Made by a program: the position numbers and the translations under genes. From assembly GCA_963921195.1 (NCBI GenBank), contig CAWUER010000514.1, positions 744,001-808,000 of the forward strand: DNA of 64,000 nucleotides. Reading direction: 5' to 3'. Source of the DNA: Pegoplata infirma. Its lineage: Eukaryota > Arthropoda > Insecta > Diptera > Anthomyiidae. The notes beneath the pieces are model-generated. The model was not told the origin of the DNA, searched no databases, and saw only the letters and a list, made by a program, of their open reading frames with translations. Below are positions 11,008 through 22,599 of the stretch, in pieces; within the stretch, counting starts at the first letter, position 1, and each line of letters begins with the position of its first letter.

Positions 11008-12708
11008 ATGAATACTAGAAATTCTACTCGAAGTTCTAGTTCGACAAATTCTACTCCTGGTTCTGCTCGTGGTGCAATTGAAAAGAAATATTCGTTTACT
11101 CCTGGTCGTGGTAGTAGCGCTTTTAATCGCGGTCGTGGTTGTAACAACAACAACTCCTTTAATCGCGGAAGACGTTCTTCTGCATCGCAGAACAATATAT
11201 CAATAGACTTACTAGACAATACAAATAAAAACAAAACCTTAATTTCCAAAAATTCCTCAATATCTTCACAAAATCTTAAAAATTTTAGTTCAGAAACTCT
11301 ATCTTCACAAACTCTGCAAAATCTAAGCTCAGAAAATTTTTCTTCACAAAATCAAAGTTCAGGAAATTTATCTACTAGTTCACCCATTCAAAATAAGGAC
11401 AAAATGGATTCCACCAATTCGGATCCTACAACCATCCCACAACTTTTTGTTTCTCTAAGAGACCAAGGTGCGGTTGGGGGTAATCCTAATGCTGCTTCAA
11501 ATGCTCAATATGAGATGCCAGCAGGATCAATTAATCAATATGACTTACCATCGGTTGCTAATAATTTTCAATCAGGAGCCCCTACTCAAAATAATACCAA
11601 TTTAAATTCAGCTTCTCCGTTTGATTCTTTAGTACACCAAATGGAACAGACAATGCGAAAAACTCAAGAAGATTTTAGAAAAGAGCTTTCTTCTATTAGG
11701 AGAAGTATTTCTCAAATTGGAATCTCGAATAACACAAATTCACACAGACAATTTGAATTTCCGAATAATAACGACAACAATGCGAATTTAAACGCAAATC
11801 GTTTGTACAATACTCTGAATAATTCGAACAGAAATGATGACTCTAACATTAAAATCGAGAAATGGAAAATTTCTTACGATGGGTCCGGATCGGTTAAAGA
11901 ATTTCTTGCAAAAGTTAAAACACTCTGTTTTCGATCCAAGTGTTCGGAGGAACATTTAATGTCCAATTTCCATGTTCTTTTAAATGGAAAAGCCGAACAA
12001 TGGTATTGGCGATTTACCATAAAAAACGAAAAAGATAATAAAGATGTTACATACCCGATTTTGTGCGATGCTCTTAGGAAGGAGTACGGTAGTTTAGAAT
12101 CCGATATTGATATAATGTTAAAAATGAAACTACGTAAGCAACGTTATAAAGAAACATATAATGATTTTCATTCCGACATGGTTTCTATGAATTGGAGCCT
12201 CGAAACTCCCTTAACTGAAGCAAAAATGATTAAAATGATAAAAGACAACATACATCCCGATTTACGAAACTTAGTGTTCAGTTCGGATCTAAAGACATTA
12301 GACGAATTTAGAGAAAAAGTTCGTAATGGTGAAAAAGGTTCACGGGACAATAAATTTCAAACGCCAAGTTTAGGACAAGGGCGTAATGTTAGTGCCTTAG
12401 AATCCGCTCTTGAAGAACCAGAGGACACGGAGATATTTGACCCACAGCTTGAAGCACTTCAGATTACAAATAAGAAAAGAAACAAGTATGATTATTCCAA
12501 AATTCAGTGCTGGAATTGTATGAAATATGGTCATTCATACATATATTGCACTGAAAGAATTGATGTTGAATATTGTTTCAAATGTGGACTCAAAAATTTC
12601 TATACCGCTACATGTCCAAATAAACATACTTATCAGGGAAACAAGAAAATGGGCGAACTGGCTACCGGGGACACTCGTCCATCCCAACTAACCCCGATTT
12701 CAAACTAA
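11008..12708 (+). CDS. gag: Gag polyprotein of the LTR retrotransposon
   Basis: This structural protein would form the particle and bind element RNA. It has 566 residues from the ATG at 11008; an open stretch begins 9 nt upstream at TTG, but ATG is the natural start. The first 130 residues are Ser/Asn/Gln-rich, with Arg-Gly boxes (FNRGRG, FNRGRR) around residues 30-55 and repeated SSQN/SSEN motifs. A likely coiled coil near residues 210-240 precedes the capsid-like core (EKWKISYDGSGSV onward). A CCHC zinc knuckle lies at residues 501-514 (CWNCMKYGHSYIYC). A second at 523-536 keeps three cysteines but has Phe where His is expected (residue 531), so it may not bind zinc. The frame is intact. 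Pol is reached by -1 slippage before the gag stop. Confidence 0.9.
   Translation: MNTRNSTRSSSSTNSTPGSARGAIEKKYSFTPGRGSSAFNRGRGCNNNNSFNRGRRSSASQNNISIDLLDNTNKNKTLISKNSSISSQNLKNFSSETLSSQTLQNLSSENFSSQNQSSGNLSTSSPIQNKDKMDSTNSDPTTIPQLFVSLRDQGAVGGNPNAASNAQYEMPAGSINQYDLPSVANNFQSGAPTQNNTNLNSASPFDSLVHQMEQTMRKTQEDFRKELSSIRRSISQIGISNNTNSHRQFEFPNNNDNNANLNANRLYNTLNNSNRNDDSNIKIEKWKISYDGSGSVKEFLAKVKTLCFRSKCSEEHLMSNFHVLLNGKAEQWYWRFTIKNEKDNKDVTYPILCDALRKEYGSLESDIDIMLKMKLRKQRYKETYNDFHSDMVSMNWSLETPLTEAKMIKMIKDNIHPDLRNLVFSSDLKTLDEFREKVRNGEKGSRDNKFQTPSLGQGRNVSALESALEEPEDTEIFDPQLEALQITNKKRNKYDYSKIQCWNCMKYGHSYIYCTERIDVEYCFKCGLKNFYTATCPNKHTYQGNKKMGELATGDTRPSQLTPISN
12636..12642 (+). promoter_or_regulatory. -1 ribosomal frameshift heptamer (gag-pol)
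   Basis: The heptamer is GGGAAAC, in phase G-GGA-AAC with the gag codons, which is the X-XXY-YYZ pattern for -1 slippage. The -1 frame is open from 12624 through the protease region, giving an 85-nt overlap before the gag stop at 12706-12708. A short GGAC-ACTC-GTCC hairpin lies at 12669-12680, farther downstream than usual for a stimulatory structure; no better stem is obvious. GGGAAAC is a known slippery site in retroviruses. Confidence 0.75.
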
Positions 12709-15700
12709 ATTCGAACGCGGAAACTAATAATATTTCTAATAATTTTTCAAAGAAACCAATTTTAATAAATGGAATTTGTTTTAAAGAAGTATCTACACAA
12801 ACTGACGAATCATTTAGCACCTTACATACAAGAAAAAAATATTCCCTTGCATTGTCCAATAATTCATGCAAACTGTTAAGAAATCCAACTTTAAAAATAA
12901 TGAAGTGTCGCCAACGTTACCAAAAGCGAATATCTATTCGCAAGATATTAGAATCTACAATTTTGCACGGGTCTGACAATCGTCCATTCGCAAAAGTTCA
13001 AATTTATGATGAATCTTTGGTAGGCCTGCTCGATTCAGGAGCTAATGTTTCGATATTAGGTAAGGACTGTTTATCTTTTATAAAGCGAAATCAAATTTGC
13101 TACAAAACAATTAATTCTTCACTTTTAACCGCTAATGGATCAAAACAGAATGTAGTGGGATTTTGTACCTTACCCGTAGATTTCAAAGGTGTAACTCGAA
13201 AAATTATTTTTTATTTAGTACCATCTCTTAGTCAGGAGGCATATTTTGGCATCGATTTCTGGCGTGAGTTTGCTCTAGCTCCAGATATTGTTCCTGTTCT
13301 TGCCTCTGTTGAATTAGATTCATCAAAGGAATCACACAAAAATTTTAATTTTCATGACCTCTCCTCAGAACAGAATTTAATCTTGGAAAAGACGATTTTA
13401 GAGTTCCCCTCTTACGAAAAACTTGGTCTTGGGTGTACAGAATTGTTAGAGCACCATATAGACACTGGGGACGCGGTTCCTATTAAAAGTAAACATTACC
13501 CCATGTCCCCTCCAAGAGGCATATAAAGAAATTGACCGGCTATTAAGTATGGGTGTTATCGAAGAATCGAACTCTCCTTGGTGTTCTCCAGCCGTTTTAG
13601 TTAGGAAACCCGGTAAGGTTCGTTTATGTATCGATTCGAGAAAACTCAATGCGGTTACAAAAAAAGATTCATATCCCTTACCGCATATTAACGGCCTCCT
13701 GAGTAGACTCAAAGACACCTACTTTATTAGCGGAATTGACCTCAAGGATGCGTTCCTACAAATTAGATTAACTCCATCCTCAAAGGAGAAAACGGCATTT
13801 GCGGTGCCCGGTAAACCCATATTTCATTATAAATACATGCCTTTCGGGTTATGTAATGGTCCGCAAACCATGAGTAGGCTCATGGACCGAGTCATACCCT
13901 CCCGGTTAAGGGAGAACGTTTTTATTTACTTGGACGACCTGTTGGTCTGCAGTTCCGATTTTGAGACTCATATGAATCTTTTAAAAGACGTCGCACAATG
14001 CCTTAAGGCAGCTAAGCTAACTATAAATGTCAGCAAAAGTAAATTTTGTCAGAAAGAAATACGGTATTTAGGATATATAGTGGGGAACGGAACCCTAAAA
14101 GTTGATCCAGAAAAAGTGGAATCAATTCGTAACTTTCCATTACCCAGAACCCCAAAGCAAGTACGCAGGTTTGTTGGCATGGCCAACTGGTACAGATCAT
14201 TCATTAATAATTTTGCAGATCTTGCTGGTCCATTGACGGATTGCTTAAGAAAATCTTCTAAACCGTTTTCCCTAACTGAAAAAGCTAAAATTTCTTTCGA
14301 AAAGCTTAAGGAAGCTCTTTCATCGGCTCCAGTTTGGCCCAACCTAAATTCGATCGTGAATTCGTCATCCAATGTGACGCTTCGAATATTGGCGTGGGAG
14401 GTGTACTTTTTCAGTACGATGACCAAGGTAGGGAACACCCCATTGCCTATGTTTCCCAAAAATTGAATAAATCACAACGTAACTATACGGTTACTGAATT
14501 GGAATGCATGGCAGCAATCGAATGCGTAAATAGATTTCGGCCGTATGTCGAGGGTCTACCCTTTCGAATCATAACGGACCATAGCTCCTTAAAATGGCTT
14601 ATGTCCCAAAAGGACCTTAGCGGGAGGTTGGCCCGTTGGAACCTCAAATTACAACGATACGATTTTAAAATTGAGCATAGGAAGGGCTCCCTAAATATTG
14701 TCCCGGATTGTTTGTCCAGGATGGACATTGAAGAATTCTCTTTGTCCAGTATGCCCTTGGAATTAGATTTATCATCCCAGGATTTTGATGAAGAAGAATA
14801 TCAACAACTCAGAAAAACAGTTTGTGAACAAAAAGAATCCTTACCAGATCTTTGCGTTTCAGATAATTTTATATACAAACGTGTTCTTTTTAGACAAGGG
14901 GTAAATGATGAAGAAGACAGTCTCTGGCGTCTTTGGATTCCTAAATCGTTAGCAGAAAATGTTATAAAAGCTGCTCATGATTCTGTCGTAGCGTGCCATG
15001 GTGGATTTGCCAAAACATTGGCAAGAGTAAGGCAAAAATACTTTTGGCCCACAATGGTGAACGATGTTAAAGCATATGTTCAAAATTGTGACAAATGCAA
15101 AACGGTTAAATCCTCTAACCAAATCTCAAAACCTCCAATGGGTAATCAATTTATTACAAGTAGACCTTTCGAAAGATTTTATTGTGACTTTCTGGGTCCC
15201 TTACCCTTTTACAAAAGTCAAAAACTCAGTAATTTTTATTTGCTTGGATCACCTAACCAAATTTTTGTTTTTAAAGCCACTTAAAGCAGCAACATCAGCT
15301 AACGTTATTTTATTTTTCCAAACTGAAAGCTTTCCTACTTTTGGAGTGCCACGGGTTATACACAGCGATAATGCAAAACAATTTACTTCTCATGAAATGA
15401 AAAACTTTTTCGAATTCTATGGCATTATGTTTATAAAAACAGGTTTCTATGCACCACAGTCAAACGCTTCTGAGCGTGCAAACCGTGAAATCATAACAAA
15501 AATCAGATGTTTTTTAGAGGACCACAAAGATCACTCTGAGTGGGATAAATATATACCACAAATTGTTTCTATACTACGTAGTGACTACCACTCGTCAATC
15601 AAATGCTCACCTTATTATGCCGCATTTGGACAAAATATGGTTCAGCATGGTAGTACCTACAACATTTTGGAAAAAATTGGATGTATGAACGGTGAAGACA

Positions 15701-16011
15701 CAAAGGTTCTAGAAAATGTTGATAAAATTAGCCAAATAAGAGAGAAAATTCGCAATAATTTAAAAGTATCTCATGAAAAATCTAGCAAATCATACAATCT
15801 GAGAACTAGGCCAATCAAATTCCAAAAAGGACAAATCGTTTTTAGACGAAATCATATTTTAAGTAATATGTCTAAAGCCATAAATAAAAAATTCTTGCCA
15901 AAGTTTATTAAATGCAGAATTCGAGACAAAGTTGGTAACAATTTGTACGACATTGAGGACCTCAAGGGTAAATATATAGGCAGATATCATACCACTGATA
16001 TAAAATCTTAA
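12642..16011 (+). pseudogene. pol: Pol polyprotein (PR-RT-RNase H-IN), frame-broken
   Basis: The enzymes that mature Gag, copy the RNA and integrate the cDNA. The -1 frame entered at the slippery site is open to about 13526. Protease has LLDSGA (about 13029-13043). Reverse transcriptase follows, with catalytic YLDD at 13927-13938. RNase H starts CDASNIGVGG near 14371 and includes DHSSLKWL. Integrase has the zinc-binding H-H-C-C region (about 14974-15096) and catalytic Asp near 15247 and 15367 and Glu near 15472. There is no chromodomain and the protein ends at a TAA (16009-16011). Frame changes occur near 13510, 14333 (one T short in a T-run) and 15200-15235, so no full-length Pol is possible. 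The order RT-RH-IN places it in Ty3/gypsy. Confidence 0.92.
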
Positions 16012-18399
16012 TTTTTCCCGGCTTTGCGTGGGTCGTGCCACACTATGGTGCCTTTTTTTATAATAATTAAATAAAAATTTGTTTCAATTACATTTAAAAA
16101 AAAAAATAAATAAAATCTTCCTGTTCGTCATTCGATGACTTAATTTTCTCAGATCGAAGCAGGTTTGTAACGATTTTACTTATTCCCATTTAATTTTACA
16201 TGCAAATTACTGAACACTGAAAACCCTATATGGTGTTGCATATTTATTTATCCCATGATACAAAAAAGTGTTAATCTTGTAGTTTCATATATGTATGTAC
16301 TCTTGTGTTCTCTTAATGCATACACTCGAAGAAATTTGTGTAGGTAAAATCAATGCGAAAGTTATTTGATCACTAATTAAACATTCAATATATATATCAT
16401 CTTACATCTTTATTCTGAATTAGTTTAATAATCAGTAAAGTTACAATCATTTGAAAAATTTTATTTGCTTTACAAAAATCAATTGATACGAAAAGCAAAT
16501 TTTTGAAAATCTTTTCATCATGTTTTTTTTTTTTTTCTTATATAAAAAAAAATAAAGAAATGGATTACTGCAAAACCTACATGATTATTAACAGTATTTG
16601 ATTGGAGAACAAATTTTCATTAAATAAATGTTACTTTAATCGTAATGCAATTTTTTTTTGGTGTACAATTCTTAAATGGCTCATCTCATTTGAGTTGTGT
16701 TTTTTTTATTAATTGTTGGAATTTGGCTTACAATTAATATGCATTAAATACGCGTGAAAGAGATCACCTATTAAAGAACTACCGCTTTTAATATATACCT
16801 TTTTTTTATATCTATACTGGAATATGGTGTGATTTAATATATACATAATGATTGCATCATTATTTTTTCCTTCATATTCTATTGTTTTTAAACTCCACAT
16901 ACCATATACAAAGTAAAAGTGACCCAGTACAGTCGAAAGTGTTTCTAAATTATTTAATCGTAATATAAAAAAATCAAGTGGAAAATTACAAAGTGTAACG
17001 TTTGGTTAATAGATTGACTGTCAGTTAATTTCTTTAAATAAAATTAGGACAACTCCTGAATATATATTCTATATTAAATCACCTTTGACCAGAGGTAAGA
17101 ATTTAATGACAAATTTTAGATATGTCAAGGTTTAAATATAATATCACCTTAGGGGAACGTAGGTTCCATCTGGCAAACTTCTCCATATACCAACGTTGCT
17201 ACAAATTCTAACGTGGAAGTCACGCAACCAGTCATAAATCAACGTCTCAGTAGAGCACCCGAGGAGGCAACCAGCCAGCCTGGGAGTTGAAAATAAGCTC
17301 AATTCCGTGTTATTAATAATTTTCATCACGTGATTCAACAAAATTTTTATAAACGAAATTAGCACCAAGAAATTATAAATTCTTCACGTGTCCAAAATCC
17401 CAGCTTTACTCATATACCTGATGCAACTTATTATCAACGTGGCTTCATAAACAAACGTTATTCAGAAGCCCAATTTCGTATTGTATCCCGACGTTTTCTT
17501 TTTTTTGAACTAACATAGTGTAAAGCACCACGTGATACAATTTGACCTTCAACTTTCAATTTCAGAAACCATAAGTATTGACTTTTTAAAGAAAAGTTAT
17601 CACAGTCAGAATTATTATATTATCTTGATATTCCATTTCAATTTTAAATATAAGAAATTTAAAATAACAAATTAACAATTTAACAATTTAGATTTTTGAT
17701 ATAAAGTTTACGAATAAATAACAATCAACTAATCATAGTTTTAGAATTTATACCTAATTATGTACTAATTAATATCTAATATTTCCACCTTCTTTTTTTT
17801 AATTTTTAACAAACTGAATTAAACGATCATATGATATAAAAAAAAAATTAAAATTCATGAATTAAAATCCTATTTCAAAACAATAATCAGTAAATACACA
17901 TTTTAATAAAATATGATAGTTTGAAAATCGTTAAAATTAAATCTTTCAAAATTAAAATAAAATCTAACACAATTAATATCTACTAAAATTTTGAATTCTA
18001 TTTATTACATAACCTAAATATTATCATCAATATGAAATAATATTTCTCTTACTGTATTTTATATTAACTTATTTAAAAGTATCTCCAACACGAGAGTATG
18101 AGTTTAATAATTAATGAAGACTTAAATATTTTTACTAGCCATATACTACACCGATTCATGAATGGGCCCATCTATGGAACAAATGTGTACTCGAAACGCT
18201 GGACTTTTGTAAGTAATGATCATTAATTGAACTCTATGTTATTTTTATTTCTTAAAGTCAGTCCGATTCTATTCCGTTTCCCTCTTTAAAATAAAGCAAT
18301 ATTTGATAATTGCCTTATTTTGAATTCTACACATTTAGTATATCATTGACACTCAATGGGTGATGTTGTTTTGTTAAAAAACGTAGTTTATGACATACT

Positions 18400-19424
18400 C
18401 AGGGTTGCCAGAATTGTTGGGTACAAAATCGTCAAAAATTTACTATTTTTATAAAAAAAAATCGTCAAAATCGTCATCCCATTTGCAGAAATCGTCAAAA
18501 TAAAAAAGGTATATTTATCATTGATTAAAGATTCATTCATGCGATGTCCGCCTCTCTGTTGAAGACATGATGCAGTCCAAACCAAAAGAGCTAAATCCAT
18601 GCAGTTTGGCTCAAATATATCTTATGGCCATTGGATACTTCACTTTAAAAATTAACAAAACCAGACCAGTGAGAGCAAAGTTTCTCCTGGTAAAACTAAA
18701 CCTACCTCCGAAATTTCCTCTTTATATTCTTTGTTCACCTTCTTAAACATATGAAATATTTTTATGAAAGAAAAGGTCATGCAGTTGGGTCAAGTAAATT
18801 AGAAAATGTATATTTTTTTCCATCCGCCCTTTTCTGTGCACACTAAATATCATAATAAATCAATTTGTTAACATTTATCATGAAAAGAAAGGGGTCCTCC
18901 GCCAAAAAAAGCCCCCTATAATTTTTTACCTTTTGGAGAAACTCTCACTTGTTTCCTTTGTCCCTTTTTGTACAAAAATATTGGTGGATACACTCAAAAT
19001 AATTCTACAGTAAAAGGTTTAGAAGTCATTTTGTACCAAAATCTACTAATAAGTTACTAATTTTAGTATCTTCAAAGTACTAAAATTAGTCATTTTTACT
19101 GGTTTTGAATAATTTTAGTAAAAATTTTTAGTATTGGTTACCAATTCCTGCACTAGGTCCTTTTGGACTAAAATTTAGTTAAATTTTTAGTATTAAATAC
19201 CCACGTTTTTTTGGGTGTACTTTTTTAACTAACAATAAGCAAAAAATATTCATTGAATGCTAAAGTTTCATTAAAAAATTTTTAAAAACTAGACAAAATT
19301 GATCGGTTTTTGTTATTTTTAAAAATCGTCATTTTTTGGGCAAAAATCGTCAAATCGTCATTTTGCTATTTTGGGGAGTAAAAATCGTCAAAATGCAGAG
19401 AAATCGTCAAATCTGGCAACAGTG
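18400..19424. mobile_element. hAT-like element in 3' LTR, 1025 bp
   Basis: The ends are CAGGGTTGCCAGA / TCTGGCAACAGTG. The 8-bp duplication GACATACT flanks it (18392-18399 and 19425-19432), and the 5' LTR shows the single-copy empty site near 9638. The motif AATCGTCA is repeated at both subterminal ends (about 18427-18500 and 19324-19410), as expected for hAT transposase binding sites. There is no transposase ORF, so it is non-autonomous. Confidence 0.93.
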
Positions 19425-19683
19425 GACATACTCATTATTATTCTCTCACTTATTGTTAGTGTTTATTAGCTTTAGTCAAAATATGAATTGCTACTTTAAT
19501 AAAACTTTCTTGAATTTATATTATTAAACAAATATGCAACAGTAAATCTTTTTATTTTTGGGAATGACATCCAAATTGAAATGTAAGTTGCGTTAATAAC
19601 AGTCGTGGCTACAATAAAGGGACAATCAGTGTAAGAAGGGTAATTTGATTGTCATAGGCGTCTGATTAGAGATCAGTTGGGAG

Positions 19684-21388
19684 TGGGGTTTCTATTCGGG
19701 AAAAAATTCGAGGGAATTCCCGGGAAATATTTTTCGTAAAATCCCGGGATTTTTTCATCGGGAAATTTCGGGAATTTGCAAAAAAAAAAAAAATTAAGAA
19801 AAATGTTTTCAAAGTACACACTTTTACCTCAATTTAAAAGGATTTTTTAAAAATAATATTAATACTACATGAAAAAATTTAATTATGGGAGAAAATATTT
19901 TGGATATGCTTTAATTTGCATTTTATTTAAGCTTTAACTCAAATTTACTTGAATCGATTGTATGATAAAATACTGAAAGGAACTAAATTCCACTTCGAAG
20001 GTTGGTTGCGAATAGGTTAGCGTTTTTCCCATCTTAAAATATAATGGTTTTGAAATTTGATATTTTAAAATTCATGTAATCAACCTTTATAGTTCTTAAA
20101 TAAAGTATTCACAGATAAAAATGAGTTGTTAGATCAAGCACGAAATACACCAGGTTGAGCATTATTTTAATTAAAAGTCATCTAATGAGGAAAATTGTTG
20201 GATCAAGCACGAAAATTGTAGGTCAGTCATTGACTGTTCCTTGATTAAACCAATGCTTGATTTGAGTAATTTGTTAATTGTTATTTTTCTGTTATTTTTG
20301 ATTAAACCAATTCTTGATTTGAGTGAGCGTTTAATCAATAATTTTGTATTATTTTTGATTAATCTAATGCTTGATCTGAGTGAATGCTTAATCATTATTT
20401 TACAGTTGTAGTGTTTTTTGTCAGTCTTTTCAAGTCTTTTGTTTAAATTGTTTTTTTTTTTTGTGGTTTATATTATTTTGTTTATTTTCGTCTTGTGTGC
20501 ATGCAAGAACTTTTCTATTTGACGACTAACGAAAACTAAAACAAAAAACGCAACAGCGTTCATCGCATTGTTACTCAAAGCCTACTATGATGAGTTTTTT
20601 TGTTTTTATGATTTTTTTTGTGAATTTTTCAGATTTGAGCAAATGGTTAATTGATTCAAGTAAAATTTAATTGAATGTCAAATTTTAAGCTGAGCAAATA
20701 TTTAATTGTTTTTTCCCATTGAATATTTTTTTCTGTGTTAACCAAAAGCAATTAATTAAATACTTTTTTTAAAGAATTTAAATCCAAAAAAAAAAAAATA
20801 TAATTTGTGGACCAATATTTTTAAAAATAGTTCACATTAGTGCCCCATTTAAGCATAGTTTCCTTAAACCAATCTATAAAAATAATACGAAAGTTTTATA
20901 AAATAAATCTTCAAAATACAAATCGGTTGCATAATATTACTTAAAATTAGTCGAATTTCCCAAGAAGTTATTAAAAAAACATTTGTTGCAAAATTTGAAA
21001 ATCGGATAAGTTAAAAATGTTTTCCGAATTGCGAAAAAATAAATCAGATCTTTATTTGTTAATAAATTTTAATAAATAAAAAAACTTGCTATATGGAGCT
21101 GATTATGCTATATCAAATGCGACAACCGAGATAAGGTCCAATATTTCTACAAAAATTCGATTTTGTGAATTTTCGACCTTTACTATAAAAGTAAAGAAAA
21201 CTGTTTTGAAAAAGGTTCTATGTGCCTTAAATTAAAGAAAATTTACCATAATTTATAAAAAAACTTATTAATATATGATAATATTCAGAAATTGCGTTAT
21301 TAAAAAAATTCCCGGGAATTCCCGGGAATTAAGTTTTTTAAAAACGATTTCCCGGGAATTGAAAAAGTCCGGGAATTTAGAAACCCTA
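19684..21388. mobile_element. hAT-like element in 3' LTR, 1705 bp
   Basis: The ends are TGGGGTTTCTA / TAGAAACCCTA. The 8-bp duplication GTTGGGAG (19676-19683 and 21389-21396) is confirmed by the empty 5' LTR near 9885-9894. Both ends carry repeated TTCCCGGGAATT boxes (19697-19755 and 21307-21375). A three-copy internal minisatellite lies at 20232-20395. It has no transposase and is a different family from the 18400 element. Confidence 0.92.
20232..20395. repeat. Three-copy minisatellite, ~60 bp unit
   Basis: Units beginning TTGATTAAACCAATGCTTGA start near 20231, 20298 and 20356 with point differences. The reverse-strand ORF across it is only the repeat translated (recurrent GLIKNN). Confidence 0.7.
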
Positions 21389-21723
21389 GTTGGGAGGGAA
21401 AAGTTTACCCCAAATGGCTTAACAACTTGCCATCCTTATTTTTGGTATTTAAATTTATTTTTACTCAGAACTAGTTTACTTATCTAATCTGGTATTTAAT
21501 CGGCATAGCGATTAGATTTTATATGCTTATGCGCTAGAAGTTTGGGTTGAGAACCTCCTTACAAAAATGTTTATAGCAAAGCCACGTTACCGACTTGCTA
21601 ATGCTGGGAAAATTAACATCTTTTATGCCTCTTAGCCTTCATTTTATATCTAAAAACTAATGCTTATTAATGATGAAAATAGTCAACAAATTTTTATTAT
21701 TTAAAATCTAGCGGCGCATAACA

Positions 21724-22067
21724 CTGTTTTACCTTCTTTTTGTTTGGCTTCAATAAATCACAGCAAATTTTCCATTAATGTTTGTTGTATTCAACGTTTT
21801 GAAGGATTGATTTTAACACATTTTAGTTGTCTTTTGTTTCAATGCTGTATGCTATTGCTATTGACGTTTTGTAGTTATTTTAATGGAGCAGTACTGCTTT
21901 TAAACTGTATTTGAAGCTGTCAATAAAAAGTCTCCACTCATTCTCCACTAATCAAATCTTTCATAGCCTTCAATATATTTAAAGTTGAAAAAACAACAAC
22001 CAAATTTACTGAGCCTTTTTTGGCCAATAAAACCAAAATAATTTTTGTTATATGCTTTTTGCACTTA
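21724..22067. other. Unique AT-rich DNA, no gene seen
   Basis: This spans from the retrotransposon's CTGT target duplication to the TTA duplication of the next MITE. I see no repeat or coding signal. Confidence 0.5.
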
Positions 22068-22482
22068 CAACGGAAGTCTCCCTAGTGTCACCCGCGGATT
22101 TTTATGGAATGGGTTTTATATTGTAAAGCAGAAAAAATAAAGGACACCTATTGTTTTTTAGCGGCCCAAATTCATATTTAGGGGGTGAAAAGGCTGGTCA
22201 TGTTACATACCAAATGAAAGGTCTTTGGAAAACCTATCTACGTGTGTTAAGAACGTGTCCAAACATGCACAACTTTTCGTCATATTGAGTAAAATAATAG
22301 ATTAATTTTGTTTAAATATGTGTCGTCAAAAACTGAAAATGGTAAATTTCCCCCGTACAAATCGACCCCCCTAAAGATGAGTTTGGGCCGTTAAAAAAAT
22401 ACGTGACGAATAAATTTTGTGTCTTAACAACATATCCAAATTTCATGAAGATCGGAGGGTGCCACCAGGGAGACTTCCCTTG
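22068..22482. mobile_element. CAAGGGAAGT-family MITE, 415 bp
   Basis: Ends CAACGGAAGTCTCCCTAGTG / CAGGGAGACTTCCCTTG are flanked by TTA (22065-22067 and 22483-22485). The same terminal text with a 3-bp target occurs at 55787-56376, and a variant at 32366-32953. A TNA target of 3 bp points to PIF/Harbinger or ISL2EU-type machinery. It is non-coding. Confidence 0.8.
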
Positions 22483-22599
22483 TTAAGCAAAACAATTTTT
22501 TAATTATATAACTTTTTTTTATATATTTCGGCCCAAAAAAAAAAATAAAAATAAAAAAAAAATACTTGTAAAAAAAGCACGAACTTTCTGTCTTAGACG

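Larger units (their letters stand above)
4686..21723 (+). mobile_element. Ty3/gypsy LTR retrotransposon, Osvaldo/Ulysses-like, with nested insertions
   Basis: The element runs from TG (4686) to CA (21723) and is flanked by a 4-bp direct repeat CTGT (4682-4685 and 21724-21727). The order is 5' LTR, primer-binding site, gag, -1 frameshift site, pol (protease, reverse transcriptase, RNase H, integrase), 3' LTR, with no env. The two LTRs are nearly identical outside four later insertions and a few indels, so it integrated fairly recently. Long LTRs, a lysine-tRNA-type primer site and lack of a chromodomain fit the Osvaldo/Ulysses group of Drosophila elements; that placement is inference. Removing nested insertions leaves roughly 11-12 kb. 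Three pol frame breaks make this copy defective. Confidence 0.92.
16166..21723 (+). repeat. 3' LTR (interrupted)
   Basis: It starts TGTAACGATTTTACTTATTC and ends GGCGCATAACA, followed by CTGT. It is interrupted by two hAT-type elements (18400-19424 and 19684-21388). The minus ORF at 17144-17368 matches the 5' LTR one with a single residue difference (Leu for Phe). The purine tract upstream (around 16152-16162, GATCGAAGCAGG) is imperfect, so the plus-strand primer is not convincing. Confidence 0.92.

Noticed and set aside
14049..14459. 136-aa minus-strand ORF
   Set aside because: Shadow of the RT/RNase H coding strand.
16012..16165. Env gene after pol
   Set aside because: Only 154 nt lie between the pol stop and the 3' LTR, too little for any envelope frame.
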